Shown one piece after another: positions 24,331-34,368 of a stretch of 64,000 nt of DNA. Under the pieces are notes generated by a model that was given only the letters and a program-made list of their open reading frames with translations, was not told the DNA's origin and searched no databases. Origin of the DNA: Hirsutella rhossiliensis (Eukaryota > Ascomycota > Sordariomycetes > Hypocreales > Ophiocordycipitaceae). The DNA lies in NCBI RefSeq assembly GCF_020360975.1, contig NW_025408670.1, positions 2,294,001 through 2,358,000 of the forward strand. Direction: 5' to 3'. Within the stretch, counting starts at the first letter, position 1. The number at the start of each line of letters is the position of its first letter. Position numbers and translations under genes: made by a program.

Positions 24331-24999
24331 CGTAGTACTTTATAATAATCCTTTTTTATTCTTTTAGGTTATCTATAACTAATATAGGTCCCCTTTCTTC
24401 CTTCTTAGGGAGTCGCTAAAGCTTTTAATCTTTAACGTAGAAATTTAAACTCTTTAAATATAGCTTCCTATAGTCTTATTTAGAAAGGCCCTCCGGCCGT
24501 TTTAACGTTTAAAGGAAGTCTATAATTATCCTCGATTCCTTTAAGTAGTCCCCTTATAGCTTAGTCCCTTATACTACGTTTAAGTAAAAGTCTATAAATT
24601 CTTTAATATCGCCTTCTATTTCCCTATTTAATATATTAGAAGGTCCTTTAAGCTTTCTTAAGAGTCCGTTAGCTACGCTATTCTTCTTACCTTCGATATA
24701 TTATATAGTAAAGTTAAAGAGGAAAATATAGCTTATCTAGTAAGTTACTATAGCTCTAAGGACGTCTTTAAGGGCACCTTTTAGTTAATCGACTAGGACT
24801 TATATATTAGTTTCTAGGATAAAATATTCGCTATATAGGTATATTCTTAGTCTCCTAAGCGTACTTAATATAGCCCTATACTCCCTCTTTATTATATTAT
24901 ATTTAGTTTCTACTAGTAACTACGTTTTACTTTTAAACCTTATAGGGCGCCTCTTTCTATTAACGATTTATATTAAGACTACCCCTTAGCTAAGCAAAC

Positions 25000-25900
25000 T
25001 AGTATTATATATTAAAATAATATCTCCTCTTTCTAGGCTAACGTCGAGAGATACTAAAAAGACTAAATTAATAATAGCTTCCTTAAGGGCAGCTATTACT
25101 TTTATTTATTTATCTCCTTATTCTTAATAGACTTCTTTCTTTAATAGGTCTATAAAGGGTTTTACTAAGATAGTAAACTATCTAATTTGGATTCGATAGT
25201 ATCCTATAATACTAAGGAAAGCTCTAATATATATTATATTAAGGTATCTTATCTATTCCTTAATTTTAATAACTTTAGCTTTTATAAGGCACCTTTTATT
25301 TATTCTATAAATATAACTAATAACTTTAGTTACTTATTAGTAGAATTTCGATTTAGCCCTTATAATTATATAACTAAAGAGTTCGACGTTAACTAAGACT
25401 TTATCGAGGTTAATAAGGTATTTAAAGATAAATCTCCTTACTCTTAGTACTACCTCTTTATTATTATACGTTATATTAAGCCCCTTAATACTTATATTAT
25501 TAAGGAAATTCCTATAGATATTCGGTATAAGGTCTTATAAGATTCTTTATATTATCCTTATAAATTAGCTAACTAAGTTTATAGCCCCTTAAAGGAGTAT
25601 ATATATATATAAGAGGCTAATAAGTATCGTAAATATCGTTAAGTTATAGCTTTTAATATTAAGAGGGATCTAATTATAGCCTAAAAAAAGGTCTAAGAGG
25701 GAAAGGATCTTATATATTAAGAAGTAGTCGCTAAACCTATCTATATTTAGCGGTAGGTTTATATCTCTTATTATAATAGTATTTATATATATAGCGGAAT
25801 TAATTAAGCGTAGTCCTTTATCTTTCTTTACTACTAGGAAAAAAGGGTTCTTATAGGGCCTATACCCTTTTTTAAGGACTTATATTTCTAGTTTAATTTT
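25000..25900 (-). pseudogene. Reverse transcriptase of Gypsy D
   Basis: Minus-strand reading (25900 downward): KKGYRPYKNPFFLVVKKDKG, LRLINSA, a decayed linker, then IIIRDINLPLNIDRFSD, KILSLLDLFLGYN, and SYNLTIF with a decayed MTPLGLLRM block. These are successive conserved blocks of the fungal Gypsy lineage reading 'VnsA..iN..tiRDanlPp.vdeFse' and 'slvDffSGYDQ'. The N-terminal side is split by the TRIM at 25958. The plus-strand open frame at 25187-25396 is a shadow of this region. Confidence 0.8.
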
Positions 25901-25957
25901 AAGGATATCGATAACTTTCTACTCTATCGCTTTTAAGATTAGGATTAAGGCTACTTA

Positions 25958-26030
25958 TATCGCGTATACTATATACGTTAATTAACGCTATCGCTTATAT
26001 CTAATAGGCGGCTATATCTTTTTCGTGATA
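25958..26030 (+). repeat. Left LTR (73 bp) of TRIM copy 1
   Basis: tatcgcgtatac...tttttcgtgata; nearly identical to 26259-26331. Confidence 0.85.
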
Positions 26031-26044
26031 GTTATAAGCCCGGG
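26031..26044 (+). other. Putative primer-binding site of TRIM copy 1
   Basis: gttataagcccggg directly follows the left LTR. With one TpG restored (gttatgagccc) it complements the anticodon loop region of eukaryotic initiator tRNA-Met, as in half-tRNA priming by Copia-type elements. Copia-1 carries the same 14 bases after its 5' LTR. Confidence 0.6.
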
Positions 26045-26090
26045 CGGAGGGGTTACCCCTCCGGGAACTTCCTAGTAACTACGCACGTAC

Positions 26091-26151
26091 TTCTTCTAGC
26101 TAGCCTAGCGCGCACTACCTAAAAGGCCCGTGGTTCGAGCCCCGCTAGCGC
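26091..26151 (+). other. tRNA-derived core of TRIM copy 1 (A-box and B-box like)
   Basis: tagctagcctag (26097-26108) resembles an A box and ggttcgagccc (26132-26142) a B box, at the spacing of an internal Pol III promoter. The segment ends ccccgctagcgca, like a T arm and acceptor end. The T stem is imperfect (one G seems missing from a 'gtgggttcgagcccc' arm), so it is tRNA-derived and not a functional tRNA. Copies 2 and 3 carry the same segment in more mutated form. Confidence 0.55.
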
Positions 26152-26258
26152 AATTAAGCGCGGTTTTAGTATAGGGCCTACCTATATAAAAATTCCCGCT
26201 ATAGTCTAGGATATCTAGGTATCCTAGGACGAATTAACCCGATATCCTTAAGGGGGTA

Positions 26259-26331
26259 TATCGCGTATACTATATACGTTAATTAACGCTGTCGCTTATA
26301 TCTAATAGGCGGCTATATCTTTTTCGTAATA
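26259..26331 (+). repeat. Right LTR (73 bp) of TRIM copy 1
   Basis: tatcgcgtatac...tttttcgtaata, followed by TSD actta. Confidence 0.85.
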
Positions 26332-29299
26332 ACTTACTATACCTTATATTCTATTATCTTAATAACCTATAGTAGGGCTATAGCTAGGTCGACTCTACCT
26401 CTTTCTATAAAGTCCTAGGATAATACTACTTCCCTATTAAATAAAATACTATTAAAGATCTAGATTTCTACCTTTATAAGAAAGCCCTTAAATTATTCGT
26501 AAATTACTTTAAGTCTTTCTTATATTAGCCTCTTTCCTTTCTATATACTTAAGAAATTTCCTATTAAGTATTCTAAGTAGGGTCTAAGCTATATCTTATC
26601 TTTAACGGTATCCTATTTAGTCTTCTTTTAGTTAGGGTCCCCTTCTAGTATTAAGCCGTTTAATAGAGTATCGTTAATAAGGTTAATCTTATTTACTTTT
26701 CTTTTAAAGAGAGTATTAACTCTTAGATTATATAATCTAATAGGTCGTTTCCTCCTTATCTTAACTTTAACCTTCTAGATCTTTTTAAACTTCTTTCTAG
26801 CTTTAATAATATTTTTCTTAAATTCTTTTATAGCCTCTATAACTATAACTTTAATAATCTCTTCTACTATCTTAGATCTAATAGCTAGAATCGCTTTATC
26901 TCCTTTATCTATAATTAATTACTATCGTACTAGTACTATTAAGGGCTCGTTTATACTAGTATAGGCTAGGTTAAGGACTTTATTAGCACCCCCTCTATAA
27001 CTAAGGATCTTACCTCTTAGTAAGAGAATCTTAGCTATTAAGGTATCTATAAGGGGTTCTCTCTATAATTATTAGGTAGCTCCTAGGTTATTATCTTTAA
27101 CTTCTATTATTAAAGCCTAAAAAGATTTCTTAGGAGCTAGGTAGCTATTTCTTATATAGCCTCCTTAAGCTTTAGTCTTTTATATATATCTTTATTAACT
27201 ATTAAGGTTATAGCTTAAAAGGATTTTACTATATTAACCTCGTTTAAAAGCTCCTATTTAATAGCTTATACCGCTAGCGTAACTACTTAGATAGTACCGA
27301 TCTAATATTTAACCTATATATTACTATTCCTTAGGGAATAATTAAATAATATATATATAGCTCTAATAAATAGTATATCTAAGATAAAGGGGACTAAGAC
27401 TTTATTTAGTATAATATAAAAACGGATTAGTATCTAAGCTATACCTAGATAGAGATTAGTCTCTACCTCCCTAACTATATTTATAGGGGACTTAGTATAC
27501 GCCGTTACTAATACTTTTATTAATAGGATTTTAAGCCTATATACGTTTATATATCTTTTAGTAATAAGGTTTCCTTTAAACTTAGTATCGATTAGGGCGC
27601 TTAGAAGTTTAGCTTTCTAGCTACTAAGCTATACTTAAATATAAGGTAGGTCTTATATATACTTAAGCGAGCGGAAAGGTATAAGGACCGTATTTATACG
27701 TATTATAGGAATCGCTATAAGGTCCTCTAGAGTTATCTCTTAGTATCTTATTAAGAGTACTATTTCCTATATAATAAATTTATCTTTCTCTAGTCTTATT
27801 ACCTCTAGAGTTTATTAATTAAATAGTTCTTAAGCTAGTTATATTATACTAATTATATTAGTTATAAACCTAACTTCCTTTAATACTTATTAGACTTTAA
27901 GGTACTTATAATCTAATTCTTTATAAGTAAGGTAAGTAAGCTTAATTAGTTTAACCTAGTATTCTTTATCTTATTCTTTAACTTATATTAAAGCTACCGC
28001 GAGTTTTCCTTATAAATATTTAAGGAGGAGTAAACTACTCTTTATATTATCTTTAGCTACTTTTATAACCGTTATTATAGCTCTATAAGGTCTTATATTA
28101 CTCTCTACCTTCTCTAAGGTCTAGAATTTAGTATTTTCTATACCTTAGGTTATATCTATATATCTTATACTAAGTCTCTCGCTTAGTTAGGGAATAAAGT
28201 CGATTAAGTAATTTAAAGGGATCGGGATTCTATTATATATAATTTCTACGACGATTTTATCTATAAGTCTATTAAACTTCTTATCTAGATCTACTTTATA
28301 TCTATAATATATAGGGATAATCTTTAAGCTAGTTTTTACTATTCTTATTATCTTAATTTCTTTTATATTCTCTTTAACTCTTTATCTTTTCCCCTTATAG
28401 GCATTAATCCCTATTATAGTTATATAGATTATCTAATTATATATATCGCTTTATTATATATTATCTATAATTATAATAACTAATATCCTTCTTACTTCTT
28501 TTCTTATATCGCTTACTTTTAAATTCCTTAGCTTTTATTTATATAGGCTTCTATATTTTTAAAACTAGTCTAGGAAACTAGATTCCCTTTTACTAGTAGC
28601 CTAATTTAAGTAAGATAGTATAACTATAGCTTTAACCTATTTTATAAGTAGTAATATAAAGGAGTCTAGCTATATATCTACCTAGTATATAATAAGCCTT
28701 TAAATATATATACCTATTTAAGAAAACCTATTAGTAAGTACCGAGGGAATTACGCTTCCGTTATCTTTTCTTCTAAGGTAAAGAGTCCCGTTTACTACTT
28801 TATATATTATAAATCTAATCTTCTAGTCCTGAGAGTATACCTTATACTTATTAAAGTAGTATCCTTCTTTACTATAATAGAAGTATCTCCTAAGCCGGTT
28901 TAAAGTATTAACCTAAAACTATATATATTAATTAAATAAGTAGTAAAATCTAATAGTATTTATACTACCTCCTTATCTATAACTTAAAAAGTAGCCTTTA
29001 CTACTAACGCGTTTTTATTCCCTATTAAGCTAGTTAAATATCTACTCTTACTAGTAAGGTTAATCTTTATATCTTTAAAGGCTTTTATTAGGTCTAAGAT
29101 CTCCTTTATAGGCTATCTAGGTTTCTTATTTATTTTCTTTAACTCTTTAGGAAGTTTTTCTTTGCCCTTATTAAATTTAGCTTCCTTTATTACTTTATTA
29201 ATTTCCCTAAAGAGCTAGTCTTTCTTTAGGTTCTTAAGCTTTTAATTATAAACTTTAGATACTATATCTTAGCGCTTAACGTCCTAGCGAGGTATTAAG

Positions 29300-30060
29300 T
29301 AGTTATTAATTATATAGATAAGGCTTTTATATAAGAGTTTTAAGATAACTTTAGATATCTTCTTATTTCTCTTTATAATATTAATAATAAGCTCCTTCGG
29401 TATTATATAGTAGATAAAGTAAAACTAGACTATAGATTCTTCCTAGCTATTAAGTTATACTTTACGCTATAAGTATAAGTAGAGACTAAGCTATTCTATA
29501 ACTTTTATAATAGTCTTAGGCTTTTTAGTATTATAATAGTTTAAGCGGTCGTTAGTAGTTTCTAGTTATTTAATATTATATATATAGTAGTATTAAAGGA
29601 GTCTCTTTTTCGCTTCTTCCTAAGTAAGTCCGTTTATAAGAATTTTAATAGTAGGGGCTTATATAGAGGAGATATAGACTTTAAGCTAGTTTATTTTATC
29701 CTTATTATAGATATAGTTAATATATATCTCCTATTTAAACTTTTTAAGGAATTTAGTTATAGTTTTACGGTTAAATTTATTAATAAGTAAGAGTTATAGT
29801 TAGTAGAGTCTTCCTATAAGGTTATCTTAGCTTTTTATAAGTATATCTCTAAGTCTATTAGTAATCTTATTAATATCTACCTTAATTTTCTTTATATTAC
29901 TAATAGTAGGATTAGATAATCCCTCTTAACGGCTAGCGTTTTTAGATATAGTATACCTATAGATTACGAGGTTACGAAATTTAAAGTTAGAGTTTTTAGA
30001 GTTAAAGGATATCTTATTATAACTATCTTATTACTTACTTTCTTATTTATTCGCGGGAGT
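29300..30060 (-). pseudogene. Gag-like region of Gypsy D
   Basis: The minus frame downstream of the 5' LTR reads GLSNPTISNIKKIKVDINKI, then KITNRLRDILIKS, RKTITKFLKKFK, INYIYNKDKIN and EEAKKRLLQYYYIYNIK, with TAA and TAG at Gln/Trp positions. It is a long charged, helical-looking protein in the Gag position. No zinc knuckle was pinned down. The stretch between about 26.4 and 29.3 kb should hold the rest of gag and the protease, but I could not identify motifs there. Confidence 0.5.
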
Positions 30061-30580
30061 TAGGCGTTCTCTATAAGCTACTATATAAAGGAGAGCTAAG
30101 GTTAAGGTTATTAAGGAATCCCTTATTAGTACCTATATTAGTATTATTAGTGCGTATATAAGTAAGAGGTCTTAGTAGGGTTTTAGAACGGTTTAAATTA
30201 CGCTATCGTCGTTATTTATATCTTTTAAAGTATTATATAAGGATCGTAGTTTCTTAACTAAGTCGCTAGTATTAGGGGTTATAAGGCCGATAATAAGAGC
30301 TTAAGGTTTTTTAGTATTAGCTTATTACTTTTCCTTTACTACTAGCGAAGATATTATTTAATTATTTATTTCCCGGTAAGTCTATCGCCTTATTAGGTCC
30401 CTAACTCTAGCTATTAAGGTAGTTACTGCTTTAATTATTAAATCCCTAGATTTTATTTTTTCTAAATAGTACCGTCGTCCTTTAAGTATTCTTAGCTTTA
30501 TAAAGCTACTCGTCGCTATATAAATAAAATAGAATAATAGGTTTACGCCCTAGAAACTAGTTTTAACGGGGATAAGGGTA

Positions 30581-30935
30581 TATACCTAAAGCACGTATAG
30601 TATATAGCTAAGGATTAATAGAGTAATTAACTACGTAATTATCTAATTATCGGTCCTATATATAGCTCTAAGGGACTTAGGTTATAAATATAAGTCTTAG
30701 AGATTTCTTTACTCTATACCTCTTTATTTCTATTAGAGTCGCGTAACTAGCAGTATCTACTTTAAAGGGGAAAAACAAAAATTTAAATTAACTATAGTTA
30801 AGGAAGATACCTAATTAAATAATTAAGGTCTTTATAACGCCTTTAAGTATACTTAGAAGTATATTAAAAGGGGAGTACTAAGGGTCTTATCCTTTTAATA
30901 GGCTAATATCTATATAGGTGCGATCTTACTTATTA
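30581..30935 (-). repeat. 5' LTR of Gypsy D
   Basis: 355 bp; plus-strand start tatacctaaagcacg, end cttacttatta. Followed by aaata, the probable RIP-altered target duplication. Confidence 0.85.
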
Positions 30936-31125
30936 AAATACTTATAGTACTATTAACCTTATAAATATATATTTTACTTAATAGTAAGGATTACTATAAG
31001 TAGCGCTATTATACCTTAAGTTATTAGGGCTTAGTAATAATAAGGTAAAAGAGTATAAGGTATAGTTAGTACTACTTTAAATAATAAATATTAAAGGTAT
31101 TAAAAAGACTATTACTTATTTTTAT

Positions 31126-31275
31126 ATTAATATTAATAAGTTAACGCTAAACGATTAAGTATTAATCTTTTTATTAGTTACTACCTTAAAAGATAAATAT
31201 ATTAATATTAATAAGTTAACGCTAAACGATTAAGTATTAATCTTTTTATTAGTTACTACCTTAAAAGATAAATAT
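31126..31275 (+). repeat. Perfect tandem duplication of 75 bp inside Gypsy E
   Basis: Two identical 75-bp copies in direct contact (31126-31200, 31201-31275), each beginning attaatattaataag and ending agataaatat. The length is a multiple of three. The absence of any difference in DNA this heavily mutated implies duplication after RIP stopped, or an assembly error. Confidence 0.9.
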
Positions 31276-31699
31276 ATTTATCTTACCTTATAGAAACTAA
31301 AGTAATATTTTAAGTATTAACTAAGTAGCGAAACCTTATAGAACCCTTATAAATTCCTTTAAGAATATAAGAACGAAGTAAGGGTATATATAATAGCGCT
31401 TAATCCTAAGCTAATCCCGCTACTAAATAAAGATAGAGATAAAGGGATTTTATAGGAAGAATAAGCTAAAATCCTATTAACTCTTTATTAGTTTAAAGAT
31501 ACTTTCTTAGCTAATAAATCTACCTTATTACTAGCTAAAAAGAAATAAGATTACTTAATTAATTTAATCCTTAATATAGATCTCTTTTATAAACTAATTT
31601 ACCCTTTATTATAAAGGGAACTTTAAGTATTATATAACTAGATCTAAAACGTAATAAAAAGGAAAATAATCTAAGAGTTAAAGAGCTTAGCTAAGGCGC

Positions 31700-32950
31700 T
31701 TATCTTTTTTATTTTAAAGAAGGGTAGTACCTTATAGCTATATATAGACTACTAAGGAGTTAACTAGGTTATATAAAAGAATTAATACCCTTTACCCTTT
31801 ATTTTAAAGATTATTAACTGCTATTAAGGAGCTAAGTATTTTTCTAAGATTAATATATAAAATATATATTAATATATTTAAATTTAAGAAGGAGATAAAT
31901 AAAAGACCGCTTTCTAAACTTATTATAGATATTTTAAATACTTAGTAATACCCTTTAAACTTATTAATATACTAGCTATATTTTAAAGCTATATTTATTA
32001 AGCGCTTAAGGGGCTTATAAATATAATCTATATAGTTTACCTTAACGATATCCTTATATACTTTAAGATAAGAAAAGAATATATTAAATACTTAGGATAA
32101 GTAATAGAAAGGCTAAAAGCTATAAAGCTTTATATAAAACTATTAAAGTATATCTTTTATTAATAGTTAGTTAAGTTCCTTAGGTTTATTTTATTTACTA
32201 ATAAGGTATTAATAGACCTTTAATAAGTAAAAGTAATAGCGAAATAGCCTAAACCTATAACCTACTATAATATTTAGGTTTTCCTTAGGTTCTATAATTT
32301 TTACTAACGATTTATATATAGGTACTTAAGAGTTATAGCGCCTTTAATTATATTATTAAAAGGGAGTAAGAAAAAAAAGAAGCTAAGAAGTATAAAGCTA
32401 AATATTATTAAAAGGGGGGCGTTTTAAGCTTTTAAGGATACTTTTTAAAAAGCCTTACTCTTTTAATATTATAATCTAGAAAGATATATTTATATTAAAA
32501 TAAATATATTATAATTCGCGATAGTAAGGATTATCTTTTAACTTAATAATAAAAGGCGCTACTATTTAATTATACTTTAGTTAAGAAAGTTTATTAGAGC
32601 TAAACTTAATTATAGTATTTTAAACTAAGAGCTATTTACTATTATTAAGTTATTTAAATACTAGTAATATTATATTAAAAGGGTAGTATATAAAGTAAAG
32701 GTATTATTAGACTACTATAACCTTTAGATATTTATATATTAGATATCCTTAAATAAAAGGTAAGTAAGATAGTATATATATTTAATACTATTTAACTTTA
32801 CTATTAAGTATTATATAGGTAAATTAAACCTAGCGGACGCGCTATTATAAATGCTTAGATATAAAAGTAAGAAGTTCTTATTTATAAAACTATTACTAAA
32901 GCTATAAGTAAAGCTAGCTACTATTAGTACTATATTTATATAAAGAAATA
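31700..32950 (+). pseudogene. Reverse transcriptase and RNase H of Gypsy E
   Basis: Plus frame: YPLPFILKIINCYQGAKYFS ('ypLPli.ei...l.gak.fs'), SKINI, a stop, NIYQYI, then IPFKLINILAIF ('mPFGL.nApatF') and the catalytic box YLNDILIYF at 32038-32064 ('YLDDILIYS'). RNase H follows with AFKDTF and QELFTIIKLFKY blocks and NLADALL, a stop ('npADaLSR', about 32835). It copies element RNA into cDNA and degrades the template. The second Asp of the YxDD box survives; the first reads Asn. Confidence 0.82.
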
Positions 32951-33099
32951 ATAAAGCGTTTTTATAGGTAAAAAGATACTTAACCTTAAGTTAATATAAG
33001 TATAGTAAAGTACCTTTATATAAGGAAAATATATAAGCTTATCTATAGTAAAACTATAATAATTTAAGCGTAAGACTTAAACGATTAGCCGATTAAGCT

Positions 33100-33731
33100 A
33101 AAGAGAGAGCTAGTTATAAATAATTACTTTTAAGGAAGACTATTAAAGAAGCGGCCTACTATATAAAGGTTTATATAGTAAAAGTTCTAGAACCGTTACT
33201 AAAGTTACTAAAACGTACTTAGTTAGTTAATCTAGTAATTAATAGGCTAAAGGAAACTAAAGACTTTTTTTAAAAAAAAAAGGGGTTTTAATTAGTACGC
33301 TTAAATAAACTACTACTATAAAAAGGTTATATTATAATACCTTTAAAAGTAGCCTTATAGTAAGAGCTAATATAGCTCTTTTATAATAATCTATTAGTAA
33401 AATACTTTAGCTCTTAATATACTAGTAAACTATTAATAAGGAACTTTTACTAAGATAAAATAATAAAAGATATAAATAAATACGTTTAATTATACTTAGT
33501 ATATTAAGGTATAGTATCTAAGAAGCATCGCCCTTATAATACTATATAATCGTTACTATATCTTATATAACTATAAGAAGAATTATTAATAGACTTTACT
33601 ATAGGTCTATTTAAAGTATAATATAATAAATAAGATATTAATACGATCTTAATAATTATAAACTAATATACTAAGTATTACTTATTTTTTCCTATTTCTA
33701 AGATAATAATACCTTTAAAGCTAAAAGAATT
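33100..33731 (+). pseudogene. Integrase of Gypsy E, N-terminal part
   Basis: The plus frame continues from RNase H to a decayed zinc-binding region and then to the core (LLIDFTIGL near 33590, 'iDFi..lP'; INQYTKYYLFFPI near 33660-33700, 'vDrltK..hf.p'). It is cut by Copia-1 at 33737 and resumes at 40085 and 40497. Confidence 0.75.
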
Positions 33732-33736
33732 ATTTT

Positions 33737-34222
33737 TGTCGCGAAGCGTGGCCTGATTTCGCAGTTCTCGGAGATATCCCTTGGCAAGAGGGACCAAGGA
33801 AGCTAAAAAACACCCGGTGTAGAAGAAGGAAGAAGGAGCTGAAAAGAGGTGCAGAAAGGAGGGTGGGGGCATAAGGGGAAGCAGAAGTGGCGATGGCTTC
33901 CTATAGAGGTGGCGAGAGATAAGACGGATGTGCCGGCAACGGCTGGAAAGGAGGGGAAAAACCGGCAAAAAGCTCGGTAGTCGAAAGGACATTAGTAGCT
34001 TCTTTAAGCAGGATCTTCTTTGTTAATTAAGATGCTAGAAGGGTATAAAGAGGGGCGTTGGATAGAGGAAAGAAGGACAATTAAGGCAATATAACAATTA
34101 CTCCCCTACTGCAATTGCTGCCCCCGTAAGATTCAAACATCTCTGCCCTGCCTGTCCTACCCCTTACTCCCAATTTCACCTTCGTGCATTTTCATGCACT
34201 TCTCGCATCTCTCTACGCGAGA
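33737..34222 (+). repeat. 5' LTR of Copia-1
   Basis: Starts tgtcgcgaagcgtggcc and ends ctctacgcgaga. It contains a TATA-like tataaag at 34044-34050 that could start genomic RNA, and the inverted repeat gtgca-ttttca-tgcac near its 3' end. A minus-strand open frame crossing it is non-coding LTR sequence seen again in the other LTR. Confidence 0.92.
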
Positions 34223-34236
34223 GTTATAAGCCCGGG
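34223..34236 (+). other. Putative primer-binding site of Copia-1 (half-tRNA type)
   Basis: gttataagcccggg abuts the 5' LTR. It is one TpG-to-TpA step from gttatgagcccggg, which complements the anticodon arm of initiator tRNA-Met. Priming from an internally cleaved tRNA is known for Copia and Ty5. The same 14 bases follow the LTR of the TRIM family. Confidence 0.65.
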
Positions 34237-34266
34237 AGGAATAGTATTCCTATACCTTCCGGCTGC

Positions 34267-34274
34267 TATAAAAG
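34267..34274 (+). promoter_or_regulatory. Second TATA-like box, in the Copia-1 leader
   Basis: tataaaag, 95 bases before the gag-pol ATG and downstream of the LTR, followed by a C/T-rich stretch (34280-34320). Transcripts from here would lack the R region, so it may be a chance match or a subgenomic promoter. Confidence 0.3.
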
Positions 34275-34368
34275 GCACCTTTCTTACACCCCTCGTGGCT
34301 TCCTTTTACCCCTCTTACTAGAAAAGCCGATTTTTAACCGACTTTTCTGCCCCCCCTCTTCCGCAACG

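Larger units (their letters stand above)
25958..26331 (+). mobile_element. tRNA-containing TRIM, copy 1 (374 bp), in Gypsy D
   Basis: Two 73-bp direct repeats (25958-26030 and 26259-26331) bracket a 228-bp core. It is flanked by a perfect 5-bp target duplication, actta (25953-25957 and 26332-26336). LTR ends tatcgcg and tgata fit TG...CA after RIP. The core starts with a primer-binding-like gttataagcccggg (26031-26044), then a strong hairpin around cccctccggg, then a tRNA-like segment (26091-26151), and it ends with a ccttaaggggg polypurine-like tract before the right LTR. No coding capacity. This copy is the least RIP-mutated of the three. Confidence 0.88.
16669..30935 (-). mobile_element. 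Gypsy D: LTR retrotransposon (14.3 kb with insertions), inserted in E
   Basis: Two direct repeats of exactly 355 bp (16669-17023 and 30581-30935). E sequence continues on both sides. The 5-bp target duplication is probable: gggca (16664-16668) versus aaata (30936-30940), explained only by C-to-T and G-to-A changes. Coding is on the minus strand: gag (about 29.3-30.05 kb), reverse transcriptase (about 25.0-25.9 kb), integrase (about 23.27-24.33 kb). A purine-rich ggaggag tract lies just inside the low-coordinate LTR on the minus strand, as expected for a polypurine tract beside the 3' LTR. Between integrase and the 3' LTR lie about 6 kb, long for a Gypsy, with an opposite-strand frame. It carries a MITE (21377-21939) and a TRIM (25958-26331). 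Confidence 0.82.

Noticed and set aside
25187..25396. Plus-strand open frame of 69 codons
   Set aside because: It is antisense to the reverse transcriptase of Gypsy D, which is readable on the minus strand across the same bases.
26091..26151. A working tRNA gene in TRIM copy 1
   Set aside because: The T stem is imperfect and no clean cloverleaf forms; it repeats with the TRIM. Treated as tRNA-derived sequence.
16669..30935. D as a plus-strand element, from a purine run before the right LTR
   Set aside because: Gag, reverse transcriptase and integrase all read on the minus strand in the right order, and a purine tract lies next to the left LTR on the minus strand.
33678..33992. Minus-strand open frame in the 5' LTR of Copia-1, repeated at 39610-39849
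   Set aside because: It occurs twice only because the LTR does. Low-complexity Leu/Ser/Pro content and no known domain; LTRs are normally non-coding.
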